Positions 56,394 through 64,000 of a stretch of DNA of 64,000 bases are shown here, in pieces. Positions within the stretch are counted from its first letter, which is position 1, and each line of letters opens with the position of its first letter. Where the stretch lies: assembly GCA_047967505.1 (NCBI GenBank), contig CM106539.1. One strand, 5' to 3'. A program made the position numbers and the translations under genes. Source of the DNA: Dipteris shenzhenensis (lineage: Eukaryota; Polypodiophyta; Polypodiopsida; Gleicheniales). A model generated the notes under the pieces. That model had not been told where the DNA came from and searched no databases. It saw only the letters and a list, made by a program, of their open reading frames with translations.

Positions 56394-56925
56394 TCTGGGA
56401 GCAGCAACAGACTCCTGTCAAGCTGGTAATAAGTTAGCTGAAAAGATCAAATTGTAGTGGAAACACCGAAGCTATTGTGCCAATATATAGCCTCAGTCTA
56501 CAGCTAGGATTAGCATACAAGCTCCATTCCCTTCCAGACCTTCTATATATAACACTTTCGTTAGGAATATGCATCCTAACCCATTGACTTCACCAAGTAG
56601 GGTCTCCCTTGACCGATAGGTGAGTCACTAGCAACTTCATTTAGCTAGGGGGCATAGCAATTTATCCAATTTTTTGGGTTTTATGGTTGAAACATTTTTC
56701 AGCTTGCAAGAGTGAAAAGAAGACCGTTGACTGGGACCCAACCTGCTGATGCGGCAGACTGTCAAACCTGTGACGTGGCAAACTGCACCTGTTGACCTGA
56801 TCCTGCCTGCTGCAGCTGCCATCCTGCTTCTGCTTGCTCGCTCTGCGCTTGCTGTACGTGTCTACAGGCTTACCGTATAGCTCGTATGGTTGTTGTAGCT
56901 CTTCTGCTGCTGAATCCTGCTCCTG
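56394..56925. other. No recognised gene
   Basis: Flank between element E and the next LTR-like repeat. The 56720-56850 part (GCGGCAGACTG, GTGACGTGGCAAACTGCACC, CTGCTGCAGCTGCC) resembles the region right of the TATA motif in the 8.2-kb repeat and may be the same LTR's upstream part. Confidence 0.4.
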
Positions 56926-57310
56926 TGTGAGAACCTCAGGGAGGAAATACAATGGGCCTCCGAAGAGGGAAATAATAACTGAAATAATTTTTGGCCCAGA
57001 TGACTTAATAAAACTGTAAAGAATTGAAGGGACTAAGTACTGTATGGAGGGGATGAAGAAAAGAGGAATGGAGCTATTGTATAGAGGGACCAAACTCTCA
57101 CTGTCGAACTGAGTGTTGAAACTGCTCTGATGCAGAACCCTAACTGCGGCTACTGTCCGGACTGTACCGGGCTTGTATATGCCCAGGAGGTGGTCAGATC
57201 TGCTGTTGATTATCTTAGGCTTGAACTACTGGACTGAAGCCCAAACTGCGTTGGAAGTGGATGGAGAATGAGGGCTCTGCATAGGCTGTCTTATATAGAC
57301 TTCTAACCAA
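56926..57310 (-). repeat. LTR-like repeat related to 7.3-8.3 kb
   Basis: Shares GGGCCTCCGAAGAGGGAAATA, GAAGGGACTAAGTACTGTAT, AGGGACCAAACTCTCACTG and CTGATGCAGA with the 7.3-8.3 kb blocks. It ends at a minus-strand TATA-like motif (57286-57301, TATATAAGAC). Confidence 0.6.
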
Positions 57311-58904
57311 TGTTGAACAAAAAGTCAAAAGTAATGTTGCAGGTCTGTCAAAAGTCAACGTCGCCAAAAAGGCGTTGACTTTTGAACTTTGTTTTTTGAC
57401 CTACGCTGGCAGCGTGGTGGTGCTGCAGCCTGTAGGCAGCATACCGCGAGCTGTGGATGACCATGACATCCCCTTTTGAACTTAGAACTAGTGCAGAGAG
57501 CCACTTGGGATATTGAAGGGTCGAAATAACATGTGAAAAGAAGTTCTCAACATCTGTATACCTAGCTCATGGATCCTGATCTGATGGGACTGATTACTTG
57601 GCTCATGAATTTTGATAAGCGAGTTTTGAATCCCACGCTCTTCTGCCAACTTCTGGTAAGGACACTCGCTGCGTGGTAATGACCCAGGAAGATGCTCAAT
57701 GCGATTCTCCTCTATGCGTATTGGTGATAGGGATGGAGGAAGATTTGTCGTGAGGGTCCTGCTATAGTACTATGTTCTGTTGGGTCTTGACTTGAGCCCT
57801 CTAAACTACTAACATCAAAGTCGAGGTGGAACATCTGTAAGCCAAGAAAACTTGGACATATGGCCTGGGATCTTGACATCCAAGCCGTGGTTCTGATAAT
57901 TCGGTCGAACGTCACACGGGTGCCACCATTGTGTGTCCAAGATGATGTCCATTGCCTGCGTGGTGCGACACTGAGTGGCTGACACCTTGAGATCTTTAGA
58001 GTGGCTGAAGAGACCTGCATGTTGCTGTCATGGGGACATGAATTTCTAATTTTTAGGAATTTACGATGATTGACCTGGTCTCAAACTTTTTAAAACAGTT
58101 CAAAGGACACTTCAGTGCAATCAATTCCATCGGCCAAGGCAAGGGACTGAAGGTTAGATAGGGGTAAAAATCCCTTTAGCTAAAAATAGCTCCAAGAGCC
58201 ATGTTTGGCAAACTGGCTTGTGGGACAAGGTCAAAAAGTCAAAATTTGCTTTGAGGCTTCAAAAGAACAAGGAGAGGCAAGTGGCTGGGAAATTGCCCCA
58301 GGTCTATTCCAGGTCTATTCTATTACATCGCTTTGCTGATTTTCGACTACTGGGACAGTCTGTGGGCTGTTGGTGGGCTGCCAGAAGCTCAAAAACGAAT
58401 TTCATTTTTGTGTCAGGAGCCTCCAGATCAATTCGTTTTTGCTGCATGCTTGCTGTTCATGCCTTCCCAAAGGCCCAAATCTGATTCGCACTTCTTCCAG
58501 GACCCTTCCAAGCCAGGCACCTATCAAAATCGCACTTTTCCCAGCATTTTGGAGCTTCCAGGCAACTTCTAAGCGGAAGGATTTGCTGAGTCACACTTGC
58601 CAGAGGCTTTCAAGGGCTGCTAGACCTGATTTCGTTGTTCCAGATCCACTCTAGGGTCACCAGACAGGCTTTCGGGGTGCCAGGTTGGTACCAGATCCAT
58701 TTCGCCTACCAGGATTGGACTGCCAGGGGCCGAAGGGTGCCGGAAGGATTCCTTGGGGCAGATGATGAGATACTTGGGTTGTCAAGTGTGACTGGATATT
58801 TCAGCAGAGCAGCAAATTACCCCAGTGTTACGACGCAAGTTCTCTACTCAAGCTGGGCGCAATCTTTTCATATTTCTCTCTCTCTCACTCCCTCCCAAGA
58901 CAAG
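57311..58904. other. No recognised gene
   Basis: A minus-strand stretch near 57880-57970 has protein-like sequence in one short frame (DTQWWHPCDVRPNYQNHGLD) but stops soon after; family unknown. The 58200-58880 part has plus-strand frames without any domain I recognise. Confidence 0.4.
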
Positions 58905-59191
58905 GTTGAGAATGAATCAGGATGCAAGCTTGTCACCCTCAACACAGATAGGGGGGGAGAGTATATGTCAAAGGAGTTTGATGCATTTCTGTCTTCACGG
59001 GGCATTATTCACTCATGCACTACTCCTTACACTCCTCAGCAGAATTCTGTTTTTGAAAGGAAAAACAGGTCCACAATGGAGATGGCCAGATGCATGCTTA
59101 AGGCCAAGTCTTTGTCCAATAAATTTTGGCTTGATGCAATGATGTGTGCCAACTATGTGCTGAATAGATCACCTACACGGGCATTGAAGAC
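58905..59191 (+). pseudogene. Fragment of Ty1/copia integrase core
   Basis: About 95 codons without a stop: KVENESGCKLVTLNTDRGGE, YMSKEFDAFL, TTPYTPQQNSVFERKNRS and AKSLSNKFWLDAMMCANYVL, ending NRSPTRALKT. This is the second half of the copia catalytic core with its D and E positions (TDRGGE and FERKN). The left end breaks near 58905 without the rest of integrase; the right end is cut by an LTR at 59192. The remaining copia sequence may lie beyond the window. Confidence 0.9.
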
Positions 59192-59812
59192 TGTTGAGAT
59201 TTAAAACATACGTGAAAATCCCTTTACAAAGGAGCTCATAGCTCATTTCTTGGGCAACATGCAAAGTGTCACCTAATCTACTTTACTAATTACATGCCAC
59301 CTAAGGGCAACTCTGGAGTCTTCGAAGCACTTGGTCACGCGTGTGATCTCCTGGTTGCTCGCTAAACTCCATATTGCGCCGGTCTTCAATCCCTCTAGTT
59401 ACCTAAAAATTAACTAAAGCGCACAACCATGGCACCCATTAATGGTTAGCGCTTTGCATGCAAATAATAATATGTGGACTAATCCTGGTCACTGTGGGCA
59501 TCCCCATCAAGCAATCATGTGCACATAACATAAAACAATTTCTTTGGTCAACCAAGGTCAACCCTCTTGATCATAATTAAGGGGCTTGACTGACAGTCGA
59601 AGCGCCTTATGGCCAAGTCTCTCCAACCAAAGTTGGCACATCTTGGCTAATCGAAGTTAACCCTCTTGGTGTAAGCCAAGTCTCATTGACCGAAGTCAAC
59701 ACTCTTTGATCGAAGTTAGCGCTGTGGTTCTTTGGTTAACCGTAGTTAACCCTCTTGGCCTAATAAATGGTCAATTGGAACTTTGAATTGTAGTAATTAC
59801 AACTTGGTGACA
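59192..59812 (-). repeat. 3' LTR of gypsy element F
   Basis: 621 bp, plus-strand reading TGTTGAGATTT to TTGGTGACA. It abuts a purine tract (minus strand AGCCGAGGGGA, 59813-59823) and then the pol end. The left boundary is placed where copia coding stops; AAGAC (59187-59191) would be the left target duplication. The partner LTR lies outside the window. Repeated GTTAACC-, CCTCTTGG-, GTCAA-CTC- units occur inside. Confidence 0.75.
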
Positions 59813-59824
59813 TCCCCTCGGCTT

Positions 59825-61226
59825 CTATTCAGTTGACCTCAATTGAAAAGCTTCCTTGTAAATATCCAAAAGCTGTGGATGATCAGACAACATGTCTTCA
59901 TCCATCCACTTGGCATCCAATGCTGTGAATACTTCTTGAATTTTACAAGGCATCTGTTAATTTCCTTGCCCTAGGGGCGTTTGTGTACAGTATGGTACAC
60001 AATTTGCTCTGGATGAAGGACTTCGTCTAGCTCATCCACTTCTGGTGGATCCTCTGTTACTGTTTGTGTAGGCTTCGGACCCTGATATTTCTTTAGAAGA
60101 CTCACATGAAAGGCATTGTGAATCCTCCAATGCTCTCGCAATGCCAATCTGTATGCAACCTCATTAATCTCATCTGTAACCCCGAAAGGGCCATAATATA
60201 TGGGTGATAACTTTGCATACACATTTCCTTTGCCCTTAAGCTTGTGGAGCCTAGCTTTTTCAAACTTTAAAAGCACCCAATCCCCTTGCCTGAGATCTAA
60301 CTGTCTCCTGTGCTTATCTGCAGTCTTCTTATGCTTTTCTTGAGACCTTTCTATTGCTATCCGGACCTGGTTGAAAGCTTTGGAGGTCTCTGACAAATTG
60401 ATCAGCTGCCTCCATGTATCTCCTCTGCGATGGTGGCGGTGGTAGGCTGTCTCGACAAGAGTAGGGTACCTGCCACGAGATGACACAATTTGCGGAGGGG
60501 TAGTATAAAGAAACAACCTCCTAATAAACTACATAAATAATATAATTTGAGATCGATACTTACAAATTGGGCCTCCCATGATTCAACACCCCCTGCTCCG
60601 AAATGCACGCTTCCATATTGGTCCTCCCCATAGATGACCTCAAAGGAAGCTTTGCATGTGGAGCTGTGAACTGTATTGTTATATGCGAACTCCACTAGTG
60701 GGAGGTACTTTTCTCAGTCTGAATTTGGGTCAGCCACGTAGTATTTCAACAAATCCAATGCTACTTCGCTTTGACCATCTGTCTGGGGATGGAAAGAAAA
60801 AGAAAAATTCAGATTCGTCCCCATATTATGAAAAAGGGCTCTCTAGATTAGATTGGTCGTTCTGGGATCTTGATCACTAACAATGGCCTTAGGCATACCA
60901 TGGTGCTTAAAGATTGGTGCCATGAAAACCTTAGCCATATGATTTGCGTTTATAGTTTTGCATACTGGAATGAAATGAGCTTGCTTGCTGAATCTATCAA
61001 TGATAGTCCAAATCCCATCATTCCCTGATTTTGATCTTGGCAAATAAAAAATGAAGTCCATTGCGATACTTTCCCATGGTGCTTGGGGCACGGGAAGAGG
61101 CATAAGTAGGCCAGGTGTCTTCCGCCTGTCATATTTGACCTTCTGACAAGTGAGGCATTCTGCAACCAACTGATGTATATCTTTTCGCATCATTGGCCAA
61201 TAGAAATACCTCTCTAAAGCCCGCAT
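59825..61226 (-). pseudogene. Integrase and chromodomain of gypsy element F
   Basis: Minus strand: CLTCQKVKYDRRKTPG (zinc finger end), APWESIAMDFIFYLPRSKSG, IDRFSKQAHFIPV, VSDQDPR, a TAG at 60843-60845, HPQTDGQSE with the catalytic Glu, a TGA at 60714-60716, then KYLPLVEFAYNNTVHSS. About 130 bases of unrelated sequence (around 60485-60610) follow in place of coding. Coding resumes with IERSQEKHKKTADKHRRQLD, GPFGVTDEINEVAYRLAL and NAFHVSLLKKY. A decayed chromodomain-like tail (CLVKFKKYS, then ALDAKWMDEDM in another frame) ends at TAG 59825-59827. Confidence 0.9.
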
Positions 61227-61299
61227 GGTAGCTGCATTCCTCTATGCCTAGCATATGGAGGTGCATGGCATTCCTCCAAAATCTTTTGCCTCATCTCTC

Positions 61300-62680
61300 G
61301 GGTGATGCATAAGTAGTCATCTTTCATTAGATACCCATCTTTTAGGGAAAGTGACTGGTGGACTGCCCCTCTTGCACTTGCTGCAAAATCTCACCAAAAT
61401 CTACGGCATTGGCATATCGCTCTCTCATGTCTTCCAAATCCCTATGATAGCCAATTGTTACATTGTTCAGCTGGGGTCTTCGACACAAAGCATCATCCAC
61501 TCTATTCTGAGTTCCCGGGGTAGGAACAATCTGAAAATGATACATTGACAGCATATTTGCCCATTTCATGTGTTTCTCGGAGAGCTTAGTCCGAGTCAAG
61601 AAATATCTCTGACTTTGGTGATCAGTCTTTATTGTAAAGTTTGCACCCAAAAGATAATGCTTCCATGTATGGAGGGCATGAATCACAGCCAACAACTTTC
61701 TCTCTCTTAGATTCTCAAATATCTCTCAGCGTCCCGAAGTCTCCGGCTTTCGTAGGCCACTATATGACCATTCTGGTGCAATGCAGCCCCAACACTCCAT
61801 AGGCATCACAATCCACATCAAAAGCCTGATACAAACCAGGAACTATCAAAATTGGCTCTGTGGTTAGCTTCTCTTTGAGTGTAGTGAATGCTTTGTTCCG
61901 TTGATTACCCCGTCTGAAAGCTGCATTTTTCTTGGTTAGGTCGTGAAGTGGAGCGGCTGTATTTGCAAAATGCTCGATAAATCTTATGTTGTATGAACAC
62001 AAGCCTAGGAAACTATGGACTTCATGCACAGTGTTCAGCTCTGGCCATTCCTGGATGGCTTGGATCTTTGCCTGATCCATCCGTATTCCATCCTTGGATA
62101 TTATATGCCTCAAATAGTGGATCTCTTCCAGAAAGAATTCACTTTTCTTGCTGTTTGCATAGGGCTGGTGATTACGCAGCTCTTGGAAAAAAGTAGCAAG
62201 ATGCTCCTTGTGCTCTTCCTCGGACTTTGATAAGACAATGATGTCATCGAAGAAGGTACTTGTGAACTATCTATAAGGGCAGAAGATACAATCCATCATC
62301 TTGTTAAAGGTAGTCGGGACATTCGTTAACCCAAAAGGCATCGCCATATACTCGTACAGCTCAAAAGTAGTGCGAAACGCTGTCTTATGCACATCTTGTG
62401 GCTGTATCTTGACTTGCGCAGAATTGGGAATATGTTCTTGATGGTCATCTTGTTTTAGTGCACGATAGTCAACGCACATTTGAAAGGAACCATCTTTCTT
62501 CTGTACAAGGGTACGGGGGAACAAAATGGAGAGGAACTGGGCCCTGCGCGAAATTGGGAATATGTTCTTGATGGTCATCTTGTTCAGTGCATGATAGTTC
62601 ACGCACATTTGAAAGGAACCATCTTTCTTCTATACAAGGAGTATAGAGGAACAAAATGGAGAGGAACTGGGCCCTTTGGA
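61300..62680 (-). pseudogene. Reverse transcriptase-RNase H of gypsy element F
   Basis: Minus strand, several frames: QKKDGSFQMCVDYRALK, PQDVHKTAFRTTFELYEYMA, MPFGLTNVPTTFNKMMD, catalytic FFDDIIVLSKS (62241-62259), HIISKDGIRMDQAKIQAIQE and FLGLCSYNIRFIEHFA. RNase H follows with DCDAYGVLG, MLAVIHALHTWKHYLLGANF and TIKTDHQS. A stop and frameshifts occur near 62270 and 61750. A 130-bp tandem duplication (62415-62677) repeats the VDYRALK region, and the palm segment between it and PQDVHKT is shortened. Confidence 0.9.
62415..62677 (-). repeat. Tandem duplication inside RT of element F
   Basis: About 130 bp (GCGCAGAATTGGGAATATGT through GAGAGGAACTGGGCCCT) occurs at 62415-62544 and 62546-62677 with about nine in ten bases identical, duplicating the VDYRALK coding block. 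Confidence 0.9.
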
Positions 62681-63177
62681 CAACTAGTCCTGCACTTGGG
62701 CCATGATTTCTTCTTGTTGCATTGCACTAACTTTGTATGGGGGCCTATTAGGTGGCTCAGTGCCAATAATAAGCTCTATGCACTAGCCTTTAGGTCTCTC
62801 AAGGGGTAACTCCCCTGGCAAAGTGTCAGAAAAACAATCTTTTAAAGTTTACAAGGAACTGAAATTTATCTTTATCTGCCTCATTCATTTCAGCATGCAT
62901 TTCAACATCTCTTTCTTTTATAAAAACCATATACGCTAAAACTGCAGACTTCATTTCTTTTCCAACTGAAACTTTAGATACAATGGGGGTGGTCTCCCTC
63001 TCCCCTTTGTTCCTGGCAACCACACGCTGCGCTTTGCCCCTATGTACAAACTCAAGCACTCTTTTAGGAAGTGCTAGCTCCACTGCCTTGCGATGGAACC
63101 AAGGCATTCTCAAAACCGCATCTAGATGTTTAAGTGGGGATCTACATAGTTATGTACATGAAGACGGAGCTTCCCTA
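62681..63177 (-). pseudogene. Spacer between protease and RT of element F
   Basis: Minus-strand coding-like sequence (LRMPWFHRKAVELALPKRV, VSVGKEMKSAVLAYMVFIKE) of the kind that links protease and RT in gypsy polyproteins. It is poorly conserved and interrupted. Confidence 0.6.
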
Positions 63178-64000
63178 TCAAGGGAGTAATTGGCACATGG
63201 TCCCCACAGAACATCTGGTCAGCATCAAGGGCCCTACCCAACTCCTCCATCTTATCTCCAGCCTCAGGGCTAAATCTTTAGAGATGAGATTTTTTGTAGC
63301 CCCTGGATCAAACAATATGAGCGCGTGCTGGTCTCTTATCTTTTCCCAAGAAAGCAGCAACTCTCTTTCCTCTGGATTTGTCGCTCTGCCCAAAACATCT
63401 GGGATTCCTCATGCCATTGGCTTTTGCTGTCCTGGTGGTTTTCTTTGCTCCTTGGAACCCGAAGGTTTCTCAGGGCACTGGGCAGCCACATGCCCTTCTT
63501 TTCCACATTTCCCCTCCTTGCGGAAAATGGCTATCTGCTTAGGGGAAAACGGGGGTTTACCTTTGAAGGCTTTTGGTGCTTGATTCCCCCTCGGCTTGCA
63601 GCCACATGCCCTTCTTTTCCACATTTCCCCTCCTTGCGGAAAATGGCTATGTGCTTAGGGGAAAATTGGGGTTTACCTTTGAAGGCTTTCGGTGCTTGGT
63701 TCCCCCTCGGCTTCCCTCTTTTGAGCCTTAAGAAACACCTTTTTCTCAAAGTGAGGTGTGGATGACTTTTTCTTATCTGCTGTCCTAGCAAAAAGAGAAG
63801 GCACTGTGGTGGGATCCTGCATGTGCATTAAGCTTGACACAGTGGCTGCATGCATGATATCTTGTATGCCCTTGGTCTTATCCACAGCATGTATCTTTGG
63901 AGTGAGACCAAACCTGTATTTTCTTACCTGGGTCTTCTTTGAGACCTTCTTGAAGGGAGTAATTTGCAAGTATGCATCCCAAAATTTCTGAAGGCTTTCT
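63178..64000 (-). pseudogene. Gag C-terminus and protease of gypsy element F
   Basis: From the right edge on the minus strand: FWDAYLQITPFKKVSKKTQV, then a basic linker, then KEGKCGKEGHVAAQC, a zinc knuckle whose first Cys is Gly. It is duplicated by a 116-bp tandem repeat (63482-63597, 63598-63713) that shifts the frame. The protease follows with LILFDPGATKNLISKDLALR, where D-P-G replaces the usual D-S-G. Gag extends beyond the window. These lesions rule out an active product. Confidence 0.85.
63482..63713 (-). repeat. 116-bp tandem duplication over zinc knuckle
   Basis: GCAGCCACATGCCCTTCTTT and the following bases repeat at 63482 and 63598 with only a few mismatches (for example ATCTGC versus ATGTGC, AACGGGG versus AATTGGG). 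The unit is not a multiple of three. Confidence 0.93.

Overview
This is nuclear DNA of a land plant, dominated by transposable elements. The organism shows no direct marker. The host gene is cornichon-like and interrupted by a spliceosomal intron. The transposons are plant-type Ty1/copia elements, Ty3/gypsy chromoviruses and a Helitron, and their decay looks like cytosine-methylation damage. Large introns and nested retrotransposons point to a large genome. The pol of the intact gypsy element reminds me of chromovirus lineages of seedless plants, so a fern, lycophyte or gymnosperm is my weak guess. I see no prokaryotic features, no tRNA or rRNA genes and no CRISPR array.

Layout. 0-9 kb: gene-poor, with old diverged tandem repeats, one possible decayed coding stretch (0.8-1.3 kb), an LTR-like repeat (7.3-8.3 kb) and a 180-bp tandem duplication (8.9-9.3 kb). 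9.8-11 kb: two adjacent minus-strand gene relics, an unrecognised reading frame and the C-terminal half of a TRF4/5-type non-canonical poly(A) polymerase. 12-18 kb: repeats, microsatellites and a decayed autonomous Helitron (HUH Rep plus PIF1-type helicase). 18.19-24.66 kb: a complete Ty3/gypsy chromovirus with 343-bp LTRs, primer-binding site, polypurine tract and a perfect TAGAT target duplication. 24.7-32.6 kb: no recognised gene, several local duplications.

32.6-46.1 kb is a nest. A repeat of about 0.75 kb occurs twice, and its second copy is split by two Ty1/copia elements. One is minus-strand (34161-39991, LTRs differing at 1 of 171 positions). The other is plus-strand (40458-45988, LTRs differing at about 51 of 721, target duplication CTCTT). 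46.5-50.9 kb holds a far older copia relic. 51.58-53.77 kb carries the one credible host gene: the first two exons of a cornichon/ERV14-type ER cargo receptor, with a probable tRNA-derived SINE upstream. Its 3' exons were not found. 54.7-64 kb is again transposon debris: the 5' end of a minus-strand gypsy element, an LTR-like repeat, a piece of copia integrase, and a second minus-strand chromovirus inserted into that integrase and running off the right edge.

The window reads as one probable expressed gene among layered retroelement insertions, not as a cooperating gene set. The clearest cross-cutting signal is the mutation spectrum: most interpretable nonsense codons and many LTR-LTR differences are C-to-T or G-to-A changes, often at CG or CHG sites. 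I found no previously undescribed biological system that I could defend.
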